From Porodaedalea pini (taxonomy: Eukaryota > Basidiomycota > Agaricomycetes > Hymenochaetales > Hymenochaetaceae), in the NCBI GenBank assembly GCA_002794775.1, contig NBAY01000007.1, positions 1,116,001 through 1,180,000 of the forward strand: a stretch of DNA of 64,000 nt, given 5' to 3'. The notes under the pieces were generated by a model. That model had not been told where the DNA came from and ran no database searches. It worked only from the letters and a program-made list of their open reading frames with translations. Each line of letters opens with the position of its first letter. Position 1 is the first letter of the stretch. A program made the position numbers and the translations under genes. Below, piece by piece: positions 47,006-58,545 of this stretch.

Positions 47006-47764
47006 ATGGTGAAGATGAACATGCTGCAAGGGACAGCGTCCGAGACGCATCCCCAAAATCCAAGTCCAGGGAATCCATCACCAAGACTATCTTGAGAACT
47101 GGAAAAAATACTGGACCAAGTAAAAATGTTGGCTGGGACGAGAGTGTGAGAGGGGGAGATGGGCCTGACTTAGAAAGTAGCAAGAAGCAGTCCAAGCAAA
47201 GACAGGGTCCTGTAACATCCGAGTCAAGTCATGAATCTGAACAGGCAGAAGGATCTCAGCAAGTGGTCTCCAAAACTGATACAAAAGAATATATTGAAAA
47301 GAAACTTGAAGGAGGTCTGAAAGAGCGTAAGCTGCTAAGTTTTATGCTGCATATGTTGTGAAGTGAGATGACCCCCATACCACAGATTTGGTTCTATTCT
47401 TTGAAAACACAAAGCTGACCAAAAAGAATAAAACTACAATAATGCCCGGAGCCAGTGAGCTGTCTTGACTTATCTCTGTTACAAGGTCTTTCTTACTGAG
47501 ACTATAATCCTAATCCTAATAGACCAATGGGCACGCTGTATTTTTGATAACGACTGTACTGTTATGGGCGAGACTGACATGCCCACTGGGGAATCTCTTG
47601 ATCGGAAGGAAAGAGTACTTAATTTGTATCTTGCAATGCTGAAAGCAGTTGAAGAGCACTTCATTTCTCATCACAAGGGCCCTGGGGAATGGCAGAAACA
47701 AGTAATGGGAGTAATTGAAAACAGAATATACGATGTAACAGCAAGGCTCATACTCTTTAAATGA
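47006..47764 (+). pseudogene. Gene E: frameshifted and truncated duplicate of gene B
   Basis: Begins MVKMNMLQGTASETHP, then one base is lost near 47070-47080 relative to B, putting the ATG out of frame. The remaining exon 1, exon 2 and exon 3 (CIFDNDCTVMGETDMP) are very similar to B. Homology breaks at 47741 after IYDVT, removing the Arg/Glu coiled-coil end. Nonfunctional. Confidence 0.8.
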
Positions 47765-48630
47765 GAACGAAGTTTTGACGGTCATATACTGGTGATGGCA
47801 AGCGCTGTATCAGCGCTCAGTGCATAGTGTATTTCGGCAGCCTTAGCGCTAGCACTCTCGATGGTGAACTAGAGTGTCGGTAAAGCGGGAAACGTTTCGT
47901 GCAGGATCGCGTACATCCGTCTTCAGGCTCTGGCGATCGAAGTGCACATCTGCCAGTCGGCTCTGGCGTAACGAGCAGTGATCTCGAGAGCCTATCATCG
48001 CCATCTTCATTAGAAATCAATTTTGATTTCCATGAGACTCGAAGGTTCCACTGGCTTCCATTAGGTGCCACACTCGAGCCGTCGAGTCCTTTACTGCCTT
48101 GAAAGTTGTCTTGTTAATGTCATTCTTCAGACTTCCACAGAATTCCAGAACACTTGAGCTTGTTCTAGACAACACATACAGAGAGCATGAGTCATATTGA
48201 GGCTGCATTTCCACCTTTTTAGATCAGTCTGGTGGAAGCAGAGTTGCCGGTGGTAGCAAGGAGCTCTGCAAGAAACTCGGGAGACGAAGTAGATCAGCGT
48301 CTCAATGACGTAATCGGTTGGTACAATTTTCTTCACATCTTACCACTGGCACTGGGGTTCTTCGTCCTCGGTCGTACGAGCGTCTCAGTGCTGAGGAGCT
48401 CATCGCGCCGACAATTTGGACGGTGTATGGGATGAGGATCATTCCGTCTACAATAGACGCGACGCCGAGACTGACGCGGCAGCCAGTCTTAGCGCACTGA
48501 AAATTCTCGTTTGCTGTCCATCTCACATTATAAGTGTATTCTCGAATCCGGGACCGCTTCAAATATACATTCTGTTTCCGCGTTATAGCACAGACGTTGC
48601 GATTGGCCGAGCAATTTTCGACACGTAGAC
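47765..48630 (+). other. Duplicate of the region upstream of gene X
   Basis: Matches 31110-30295 (minus) with scattered differences and a roughly 20-base extra stretch near 48495 that copy 1 lacks. No clean gene model in either copy. Confidence 0.4.
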
Positions 48631-49077
48631 ATGTCTGGTGCTTCGAATGAAGGCGAGAGTGAAGACTCTAAACACTTGTCAGTGCCATCTTTTCTGTTCC
48701 ACTTTATTCCTCCTGAAGATCTGCAAATTCAGAGTGCAAGTTGCCAATTGGGATCCTTTATACAGTATACCAAGCAAGTATGATACATACTTTGAAACTG
48801 CTTGCATTGTCAATGGAAGCGTTCTTCTCTTCAAAGAACATGCTCTCAGCAATTACAGGATAGAATCTCTCGGCGACACGCTCTTACTGCGAAAGCCAAT
48901 AACGTGCGCCTCACCGATACCTTGGAGCTAGGCACTCAGGACGATGGGTTTTTAATTCTCCTAACCCAAGAGATTCGTGATTTCTTGTCCATGGGCATGC
49001 ATCTCGACCATACACCCTTAGAGGAAGCAAGACGGATGAGCTGGGTCAATCTGCACTCTTTTCTCTTTCGCTCTCCT
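48631..49077 (+). pseudogene. Gene X, copy 2, one-base frameshift
   Basis: Exon 1 48631-48777 and exon 2 48859-49077 match copy 1, with the same splice signals. One G is missing in exon 2 (near 49034), shifting frame after EEARR. As in copy 1, the peroxidase promoter replaces the expected 3' part. Confidence 0.5.
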
Positions 49078-49242
49078 GTAAGTGGTTCCCGGACCTGAAG
49101 AACATAGAGCCGGCAGTCTCATCGTTGGGAATGGAGTGCATTCCTTGGGTTCAATCTCTTCGTCAGTTGTCCGCAAAAAAGTTCACGTTAATCTTCTTCT
49201 ACTCTGATCGTTGGACAGGTAGCGAGCTGCCGTTGAGCGAGG

Positions 49243-49249
49243 TATAAAG
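49243..49249 (+). promoter_or_regulatory. TATA box of the peroxidase pseudogene
   Basis: GGTATAAAGTC at the position equivalent to the TATA box of the intact peroxidase. Confidence 0.5.
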
Positions 49250-49329
49250 TCATGCACAAAACTGCCTCTGTTCTTCACTCGTCGAGTCCTCTCTGCACTG
49301 ACTAGCACGGTCCTCGCAAAGCTCTCAAC

Positions 49330-50621
49330 ATGGTCTTCAAGCTCACTCTCGCCACTGTTACCTTCGCTGCTGTTGCCGCCGCCGCCAACTACAGGTGCGT
49401 CACTTGTCCCGACGGTGTCAACACCGCGACCAGTGCTGCTGTGAATCCTCTCTTGCAAAAATGCTGTTGTACCATCTCACACAATCACAGTGTTGCGCGT
49501 TCTTCTCGCTTCGCGATGACCTGCAAGAGAACCTGTTCAAGAACGAGTGCAGCGAGGACGTCCACGAGTCCTTGCGCTTGACCTTCCATGATGGCGTCAG
49601 CTTCTCCCTGTCCGGTGCATACCAGGGTGGGGATGCAGACGGCTCGATCCTCCTCTTCGGTGACATCATGATGAACTTCACGGATAACGCGGGTACCGAC
49701 GAGGGCGTGGACGCGCTTGCACCTTTCCTCACTCGCCATCTCGTCTCTGTGGGCGGTCCCATCTAGTTTACTGCCGCTTCGGGATTGACGAAATGTCCCT
49801 GGTGCCGCGCGATTTCAGTTCCTTGTCGGTCTCTCGAACGCGACTGCCTCTGTCCAGGATGGTGCCCTTCCCAGACCCACGGACTCCGTTGACTCAATTC
49901 ATTTGCACTCTGCAGATGCCTGCTTCAGCTCTGCAGACATCATTAACCTCCTTCTTTCTCACACTGTTGCGCGCTCAGACACGACCGTCCCGGGCTACCA
50001 GGCTGCGTCATTCGACCGACGCAATCCAAATTTGGTACATAACCGGTTCTTCCTCGTCTTCAAGGGCACTGCTGTTCCCTCCAATCGCACGGCATCTAGC
50101 ATGGCTAGAGGAGAAGTCGACTCTCCTCTGACCGCTGCAGTCTGATTTTGCTCTCGCTCGCGACTCGGTTCGTCTATGACGATTCTCTATAATATGATAT
50201 CGACTTGATCTACAATGTACTGTTTGTGAGTGGTAGAACGTGATTGACAACCATAGAATGATGGAGAACTCCGGGACTGCGATGATGAAATTGTCTGTCG
50301 TCGGATACGATACAAGCTCGCTCACCGACTGCGCTGAGTTTATCACCGAGGCAAAACCGGCTACGAAGCAGCAAGCAACGTAAACGATCCTTCATGTCTT
50401 CTCCTTTCTTCTAGTCTCCCCGCTGGCGCTAACCACAATTAAGTCCAGCAGCCTTATCCGTCGCCTTTCCCTGTGTTCCGCACTGACTGTGAGTAGCCGA
50501 ATTTTGGAATCTTTTCGGACTCCCGTTGATTGTATACTGTTCGTCCATTGGCAGCTAGCCAAGCCACCAGATCGCCGAGTAAACTGACGGTGACCTCAAT
50601 CTTGCCCACTGCGCGTCTTAA
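49330..50621 (+). pseudogene. mnp: Manganese peroxidase pseudogene, full length
   Basis: Collinear with the intact gene from signal peptide to stop, including intron positions. Lesions: TAG at 49764-49766 where the intact gene has a Gln codon, a one-base loss near 49803, and a deletion near 50135 that removes the EMRLQ block. The distal region (SEDVHESLRLTFHDG) and the proximal SHTVARSD are still readable. More decayed than copy 1 in length-preserving ways but not truncated. Confidence 0.9.
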
Positions 50622-51118
50622 ATACTCATCTATCCCAGAAACATCGGCGCCTCCGCCATTCCTTGTGAAAAAAAAAAACGTGTCGCAGAACATTTCATTG
50701 GGTATCGTTGCGTAAGTTTATAAAAGAAATTCAACATTTCTGCTTCGCATCCAATTTGTTAATAAGAGTTGAGTCGAGCGACAAAACTGATATAGAGTGG
50801 GCGAGTCATTTGTATCCTTCTCGCAGCGTTCCTGCCCTTTGTGAACATTGACGTTGGCCAATTCGAGAATGCATATTTTTCCTCCTTTACCGGTTTATAT
50901 CTGCTCATTCATCATCACTTTCACCTATCGATATATCTTACACTTCCCTCCTTTTTTCCATCTTGGCTTGGGACTTAAGCACATTCAAGCAAGCAAGTCA
51001 ACACCCAGACAGAAGGTTTAAAGCAACATAGTTAAACCATACTAGAGTAGATCGAGAAGTGCGAGTGTCACAGTAGCAGTGTACAATGAAGACTCAGTCC
51101 AAATTGAAATTATTGCAG
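50622..51118. other. Convergent intergenic region
   Basis: No gene seen between the peroxidase pseudogene and the 3' end of the minus-strand gene. An A run occurs at about 50668. Confidence 0.4.
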
Positions 51119-52012
51119 TTACTTGCGCGATTCGCGATGCTTCTCCGCAAGTATGCCCTCTCCGCCCCATAAGCCCAGCAAGCCCACACTAACAGCGCTG
51201 ACCACTCTTCTATCCCAACGCGGTGCTTCCCAGTTCGCATACGCGGCATAGCCGACGCCGCCGAGAACGCCGACATTGAGCAGGCCGACGAGACCGCCGA
51301 GGACTCCTGGGCGAAGGACGACTTCACGTGAGTGGCGATAGAGCGAGGCACCCTCTTTGCGCGCGCGCTTACGCTCGGCACGACCGCGTGGTGTCTGAGC
51401 GTATCGTTCTGCACCATAACCTTCAAGTCCGAGAAGCGCGAGGAGAGAGACGCCCCCGAAGGAGAGGGCGCGGGTGTCGCGTCGGAGGGAGGGGGTGGTG
51501 TAGAGAGCATAGGATGCGTAGCCAAGGAGGCCAACATTCACTGCAAAGTTGTCAGCATGCGTTCGAACACGTAGAATAAGAAACGTGACGCACCAACGCC
51601 GATCAGACCACCAGCAACACCGGGGCGGAGCAACTGCTCTTTCGCGAAAGCCCATAGTCCCGCTGCTTCTGTCTCGGCATTGCGCAACTGCTTCTTCGCT
51701 CGGCGTTTGCGCTTCTCGCTGCCGTTTACGTTCCCTTCGTCTTCGTCTTCAGAGTCGGTGTCGATGGCGAAGGGCTCCGTCTCAGAAGTGACTGTGACGG
51801 GATCACGCTTGAAGTTGGGTGCAACAAGGTTTACTTTGGCGGCGTCATCTGCGACGAGCGTTGTGTCAGGAGCATCGGTGTTGAGCAGCGCTTGGTCAGG
51901 CTTGGGCTGCGGTCGACGTCAGATTCTGTTCCCACTGGACATCATGAAGCTTGGCACGTACCTGCAGGGATGGCGGGGGTGCGTTGTGAGCGGCAACATT
52001 GGCGTAAGACAT
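51119..52012 (-). CDS. Small multi-pass membrane protein, OM14-like (261 aa)
   Basis: Exons (minus): 52012-51962, 51906-51594, 51540-51119. The N-terminal half is hydrophilic and acidic/basic (TDSEDEGNVNGSEKRKRR). The C-terminal half holds an internal repeat: LRPGVAGGLIGVVNVGLLGY and LRPGVLGGLVGLLNVGVLGG, each followed by a second hydrophobic segment, giving about four membrane spans. This resembles the C-terminal domain of fungal mitochondrial outer membrane protein OM14 (recalled, not tested), so location in the outer mitochondrial membrane is an inference. No signal peptide is visible. Confidence 0.7.
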
Positions 52013-52559
52013 GGCGTTGAGTGAGGACGAGTGTTCAGATGAAGTTACATGGTTGGCGAGGAGCAGCTTTAAGGAGGGGACGCGGTGACATCATCATCTG
52101 CCCAAGAGCGTCATCATTAGAGACGCCGCTTAGTCGCTATCACGTGCGGCAAACGCGTCGCCACGTTGCCGCATTTTACCGCCAGGAGCAAGGAACAATA
52201 TTATTATTAATGGAAGGGAGAGGATCGAGTTGCACACATTTTCATCTTGACCTGAATAGATTACCGGCGGATATTCTCTGCGACACAAGCCTGAAGAGGA
52301 GTCACTGAGAACCGTAGCTCATTCAGGATATTCGACGAATAGCAGACTATCCACATCAGGAAAGACCTCCCTTGTAAAAATCTCAGAAATGCTGTAAAAC
52401 CTGTGAACTGGGTTCAAAACAGCATCAGATGGATTTAAGTGCCTATTTGCCCATCTGATTCTTTTGAAGACCCGTGAAGCAGGAGTTTGGTTGGGTTTTC
52501 AAGTAATCGGTTTTGCGAGTCCACTCAATGAATCCCGAAGCTCTCTGTTAGGAGCAAGC
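52013..52559. other. Intergenic, no gene recognised
   Basis: Promoter of the OM14-like gene, then sequence without a credible frame. Confidence 0.35.
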
Positions 52560-52955
52560 TCAAATTGCATTGTTTCGATGAAAGCGTGGGCTGTCCAGTA
52601 TGCTGTTAGAACCTGCTCTGACATCGGCAAATACTACTACAAGTCCAAAGGATGATGAGAATAGTGCTCAGGTAGAAAGCATGAAATTCGAGAAGACTCA
52701 CTGGTCTGCTCATTCATCACGAAGACAGAAATTATAATGACCATCGAAAGTACACAGAATAGAAAGGCAGAGAGAAAAGCGAGCATTTTGTGGCTTCTGA
52801 TGTGCATTGCGTAGATTCGACGCTGCAGATAAACCTTAGAGTGGAGGCAACGAGAAGTAGTTAATCAAAGAGTTATCACAGCTTACATTCAATAAGCCAG
52901 TAGAGTCGAAGATCGTTGCCTTAGAATTAGGATGTGCTGAGCCTGGAATCCATAC
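52560..52955 (-). CDS. Putative small membrane protein gene or relic
   Basis: Three pieces join in frame on the minus strand with GT-AG introns: about 52955-52887 (SAHPNSKATIFDSTGLLN), 52834-52702 (VYLQRRIYAMHIRSHKMLAF, then a membrane segment LSAFLFCVLSMVIIISVFVM) and 52636-52560, ending in TGA. This pattern recalls one segment of agaricomycete seven-helix DUF6533/6534-type proteins, but the rest of such a protein is not visible. Probably a relic. Confidence 0.35.
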
Positions 52956-53181
52956 AGCTGAGGAAGATATGCGGTCATAATTGCTTGGTTATTCCATGAG
53001 TATAATACAGAGACGCACAACTGAGCGGAAAAGGATCGAAGGCAGAACATATTAGGCGACCGAGATATGCGGAGATACACACCTCATTAGAGGCCTGCGA
53101 GGAATGGGGGCTGTCTGCATCTTTTCGTTAGATCGCTTTTGTAGGCTATCATCTATGTAAATCGAATACCAATCTGTATGT

Positions 53182-53307
<126 letters not shown>

Positions 53308-54227
53308 GGTGAACTTTACGGAATGTTCAGCCTTCCACACTAGTTGCTAGCGCTCGCTTCTTTCCATGATCATCAGTTTGCTGACAGTCTTGACGTGGCG
53401 TCTCCCTTCTTGCCAGACATGTCCTGCATTCACATGCATTGGATATCCTCGTACAGCGGAGCATCACCAGGCGTGCAGGGATTGAACAACAATAAGCAGG
53501 CAGTTGAGACGCAAGCCAATGCACAGGGAGGCATTGTCTGAGAGGGCGTTTCAGAATCAGTGGTAGTGAGCTGCTCACTTATAACTCGCATATAGTTTTA
53601 GGCCGCTAACCCAACCCTTTTTCTCGACGGCCAAGTTGAGTGAATAGCGAAGGCGGCGCATGGGCCAGGAATAGTCTGTGTGAGAACTTCGAAAAACAAA
53701 CAGCACTCGGCTTGACGAGCCGAAGATAAGAGTGTAGAGAAGATAGATATGAGCAGAAGTGTTGTTGAAATGAAGTGCGCGGATCAGCATGAAGGATGAA
53801 GAGAAGTCTAAACTCCGATAAGGCAGCCGCATTCGGGAATGTATCGTCACGCGTTTGGAAATGCAATCGACGTATTTTTCAATCAAACTCAGGATACAAG
53901 ATATAACAAGACCTAGCAGATCTCTCCATCCTGATCTGGTGCACTCAACATCCGACGAAACGCTAGATGCGGCAGCAAGATTGCAAGAAAAGCTCTCCAA
54001 CTTCCATCCATACAAACGGACGATAGGAAGCATCAATGGCCGCTGAGAATGCAGAGGGGTAGAAGCTATGACGGTATGCACCTTTATCTCATTGGTAAAC
54101 AAAAGCGGGACTTATAGATCCTGTGGGATTTGAAGCAGTCGTATTTTAGCTAGCTCTTCTTTCGGCCTGCTCATGGCCAGCGCATCCTGCCCACGCTCCA
54201 CGGCAACATACGTGCTCTATCACCACC
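53308..54227 (+). other. Upstream region of the GH5 gene
   Basis: About 900 bases; a 175-codon minus-strand frame (53575-54102) lacks domains and is probably fortuitous. Confidence 0.35.
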
Positions 54228-56872
54228 ATGTCGGTACGCAACTCGACGAACAACTTGTTCGAGGACCAGCAGGGCTCCGCCAGCACGCCTGCGACACCCG
54301 GACCGGATAGCACTGCGTCTCCGAGTCTGAGTCCATCGGAGTCGAGTGCGTTTCTTGGCAATGAGCAGCTCATGCCGCCAAACCCACGGCGGTTCTCTTC
54401 GTTATCTCCATCGCTCACGATGGATTCCCCCCACGATTCCGTGCTGTCCAATGACGCCGACGAGTCTGCGGCCGCGCCCCTTGCAGCTGCCGGCGCGGCG
54501 CTCGCCGGCTCAAAAACAGAGCGAGGCGTTGATGGCGAGGAAAAGGAGATGGGCATTGCCATGGGACGCAAGCGTGTCTGGTGGATCGCGGGCATTGTTG
54601 CCCTTATTGTCGCCGCTGCCGTTGCGGTGCCTCTAGGTGTCATCCTTGGGAAGAAGAACGGATCTAGCAGTGCAGGCGGCTCGGGGAGCTCGGGGAGCTC
54701 AAGCAGCAAGGGAGCTATCACCGGCGGGGATGGGTCGATGGTCACAACAGAAGATGGCCAGACGTTCATTTATAGCAATAAATTTGGTGGATTCTGGGTC
54801 AACGACCCTTCGGATCCGTTCAACAACAATGCACAGCCGAACAGTTGGACGCCGCCGCTAAACTCGAGCTGGACATGGGGTGTCAACAAGATCGCGGGTA
54901 CTAACCTGGGCGGGCTCTTTGTTCTTGAGCCATTCATCGTCCCGGCGCTTTTCCAAAAGTATCAGAATGGGTCAAACACCGTCGTTGATGAATGGACGCT
55001 ATCAATGGCGATGGCTGCGGACACTTCTCCTGGCGGTGGGCTCTCACAGCTTGAAGACCACTACAATACTTTTATGTGTGTCTCACTCTCTTCTCAATCT
55101 TACACTAGCTGATTTTTCTTCTTCGATGCAGCACAGAGCAAGACATCGCACAGATCGCAGGGGCAGGACTCAACTGGATCCGCCTGCCCGTTCCCTTCTG
55201 GGCTATCGATAAATGGGACACAGCCTCCGCACCAGAGCCCTTCCTCGCGCGCACCTGCTGGAAGTACATCCTGCGCGTCCTTCGCTGGTCGCGCAAGTAT
55301 GGGTTACGCGTCAACCTCGACCTGCACACTGCCCCCGGTTCGCAGAACGGGTACAATCACTCGGGAAAATCTGGCCAGATTAATTTTATGAACGGCATCA
55401 TGGGCTTTGCGAACGCGGAGCGTATGCTTGAATATATTAGAGTCTTCACGGAGTTCATCTCACAGCCAGAGTACACGGATCTCATACCGATGTTCGGAAT
55501 CATCAATGAAGGTACGCGCTTTTCTCCTATTTTTCCCCGCTATCATCATTGAATTTGACCTTCGCTTCAGCACTGACAGGAATAATTGGGCAGGATAACA
55601 TATCGCATTTGCACGTTTTCTGCTACTTCTTTTCCTATTAGCATTGCTAATTTGCTTTTCAGTTACCTTGCCGCATATGACATGATACGTAACATCACTG
55701 GCATCGGTGAAGGGAAAGGCCCATTTATCAGCATTCATGATGGTTTCCAGAGTCTTTCCGATTGGGCAAACTTCTTCCCTGGTTCAGACCGTATCAATCT
55801 CGATACGCACCCGTACTTCGCATTTGGCGGCGCCGCTCAGGACTTAGATCCAATAGGAGCTTGGCCACAGAAGGCTTGCTTGTCATGGGGACTTACTATG
55901 AACCAGAGGTGCGAGCGTCTACGTATCTGCTGACTTTCTTTTCTAATATTGTTATCTCTAGCCAGATTCAATTTGGTGTTACTATTGCAGGCGAATTCAG
56001 TAACGGAATCAATGACTGTGGGCTGTACCTCAATGGCGTGGGCAGTACGTCAAGCTACCCGGGCGGCTGTGACTTTTGGAATGACTACACGCAATGGAAC
56101 GATACGCTCAAAGCGGGTCTCAGGGACTTCGCACTCGCTAGTATGGATGGTCAGTCATTGTCCTCTGCAGCAACAACCATGTTCTCATAATATGGACAGC
56201 GCTTCAAAACTATTTCTTTTGGACGTGGAAGGTCAGTCATTGTTCTCCGTAGCAACGACCACGTTCTCACAACACGGACAGATCGGGAACTCCTCTGAGA
56301 CGAACTCCGTGCAGGCGCCGCTGTGGTCATACCAGCTCGGCCTCGAGAACGGCTGGATGCCGGATGACCCGCGCTCTGCAACGGGCATGTGCGCGAGCCT
56401 CAGCGTCACCGGCACTCAGTTCGACGGTTCGTTCTCCGCGTGGCAGACGGGTGGACCGGGGGCGGGTACAATATCGCCTGATGTGCGCGAAAGCTTCACT
56501 GCGTGGCCACCGACGACGATCAGCGGTGCGACGGGTGCTGTGAGCTTGCTCCCAACGTACACGTCGACGGTCGGGCTGTCGACGCTCCCGCCAGACACGT
56601 TTACGGCCGCAGCGAAGACAGTTAGTCTTGGGAACGGCTGGGCGGATCCGCAGGATACAGCGAGCGGCGTGACAGAGGTTGTTGGGTGCAGCTAGTGAGT
56701 GGCATTTATCTAATGTGAACTGGACTTCTGTGCTGAAAAAGTGTTGTATGACTCTAGTCCACCTGCCTGGATGGCGCTTGGCCTGCCTTTCCCGACAACG
56801 ACCTGCACTGGAAGCGCAACTGCTGCACGGATGGCGAGGGACATGCTTGTCACTCCGCCGCCGGCAGCATGA
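54228..56872 (+). CDS. Membrane-anchored GH5 exo-beta-1,3-glucanase (753 aa)
   Basis: Exons 54228-55075, 55132-55511, 55571-55610, 55663-55908, 55962-56149, 56200-56231, 56282-56694, 56758-56872. A Ser-rich cytosolic N-terminus and one membrane segment (about residues 117-140, WWIAGIVALIVAAAVAVPLG) make it type II. The GH5_9 catalytic domain follows: GTNLGGLFVLEPFI, LNWIRLPVPFWAI, LDLHTAPGSQNGYNHSG, the acid/base Glu in MFGIINE, LDTHPYFAF and the nucleophile Glu in TIAGEFSNG. It would trim beta-1,3-glucan in the wall or periplasm. Intron 3 fits only as a GC-AG intron (donor TT|GCACGT at 55611). Introns 5 and 6 are 84% identical and flank a 32-nt exon. Confidence 0.9.
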
Positions 56873-57519
56873 TGAAATGCACTCTGGTACACTTGTAGGC
56901 GTTTGAATCGACGTGCTTTTTTCTTGTCCGTCTCCCTTGGCTCAAAACTTCAACCGGGATTTTTGGATGTATTGTCGTTATTCCGGTGGCCTTCGTCTAC
57001 CGTTGGGCTCTGTCGTGCTTCCGTCCCACGTCTTCTTGATATCCATTTATCGCTTTCTGCTTTCCTCACTCACTTGATTATAAAGACTTTAACGACATTC
57101 CCAGTCACTCTCTATTCATCTTGCCTTTGCTTCCGACTCGACGTACATTATCTGCAGAATGCTCATATGGGTTGTTCTTCTTGTTTACCTAGAGGACGGA
57201 CAATTCCTCTTATACTACACCACTTCTGTCCACTCTGGACTCATATTGATCGCTGCACGCTTTCATCTCTTTGGTCTTTGGTTTATAGACATTTCTGGAC
57301 ATACTGATCTGGTCAGGACTGTTAATACAGCTTTCCTCTGTACGTAGCTCGGGAGAGAATGCACTTGTTCTTTGAGCTCTACAATGACACTTTGCGATCA
57401 TTGTTGTAGAGACGGATGAGCAATTGTACTTGCCTGAGCCACTCCAAATCATCAACTGGTGGAAATTGGCTCGGCGCGCAATAATGCTCAGGGAAACGTT
57501 CAACAAAGACACCACGTGT
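56873..57519. other. 3' flank of the GH5 gene, no further gene
   Basis: T-rich 3' UTR-like sequence; the frames on both strands show no domain. Confidence 0.35.
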
Positions 57520-58215
57520 TCAATATTTCCATTGTCCAGAAGCCAGATCAGACATCATCGATGAAGTATCAAGAAAAAAAATGCTTACAAGGAACTCAAA
57601 GGATCCAACCATACCCACGAGCGCTAGTGCATGCGCAAAGAACGCCATAACCGATCCAAACTTCGGCACTACCGTATCAAGCATCGGACCCAAGAACAGC
57701 GATATCAAGAACAACACAAGCAGCACCACCGCATTCCACACAATCGGTCCCAAGCTCACAATCGCAAATCGCACGAGGGTGCTCGTGTTCTCCTTTCCGC
57801 TGACCTGCGGGAAAGACTATATGAAAAGCTATGCGATAATGAACAAAATCGCCATGCAGATCAGGAACACGATCTCAGAAAGCAAGATGGTGCGCCAGCC
57901 TGCATGCGGTGTGTCTCCGCCCGTCGATTTGTCTGACGGCTGGCCCAGCTTCTTCTTATTGTATCCTGTGATCATCGTACGCGACAGCCTGCAGTATCCG
58001 ATCCACGTGTTCTTATGTGCGCGCACATTGCCACGCGACACTCAGCGCAGGCACTCTCTGTAGTCAATGATGAAGTCCGCGAACGAGAACTGGTGGGGGT
58101 TGAAAATGAACGGCGCCAAGCACAGCGCGAGCGTCGTGATCCAGAAGTAGATCAATGCGGGATCCACAGCGTCATGGTCACATAAAGCAGCATAATGAGC
58201 GTAGGCATTCACCGC
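57520..58215 (-). pseudogene. FKS1: Fragment of beta-1,3-glucan synthase (FKS1) C-terminal part
   Basis: Minus strand reads [74 protein letters not shown] and PKFGSVMAFFAHALALVGMV, the conserved C-terminal transmembrane part of the glucan synthase catalytic subunit. Lesions: a frameshift before LIYFW, TGA at 58044-58042 in place of Trp in the WLSRGN motif, and a further stop near 57826. Homology ends at about 57550 (VGMVGSFEFL). Only about 5-15% of a full gene is present: a captured or transposed fragment. Confidence 0.9.
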
Positions 58216-58545
58216 GTTCCCGGTAGATGTGCTGTAACGTAGTATAGTGTAATCTGGCAATATATGTGATTAGTTTATCCGTGTGAAGTTTTTGTCAGAT
58301 CTGAATTTAAAGCCTGGAATAATATGGAACCGCCGCTTACCGGACCATATGATAATAGATAAGATGAGATAGTCAAGGATGATCGGCGAGGATCTGCATC
58401 AAGGACTTGTTAGGCGATATAGATTACAATCAGACTCAGTACTCCTGACATGATCTGTCACAACGTGTCCCAGGTGCTGGACTTCGTGGATTCGTGATGA
58501 GCGGCACCCCTGGCACATACTTGTGCCTCTCATCACACATCCACA

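Larger units (their letters stand above)
46560..49640 (+). repeat. Inverted duplication, copy 2 (E, X, peroxidase)
   Basis: Partner of the minus-strand block 29283-32727. Relative to that block it has a 172-bp insertion (46692-46863), lacks about 580 bp between 47741 and 47757, and carries many transitions, often at sites that are CpG in copy 1. Its peroxidase is longer than in copy 1 and extends to 50621. Confidence 0.85.

Noticed and set aside
53575..54102. 175-codon minus-strand frame upstream of the GH5 gene
   Set aside because: No domain, no splice context; probably promoter sequence of the GH5 gene.
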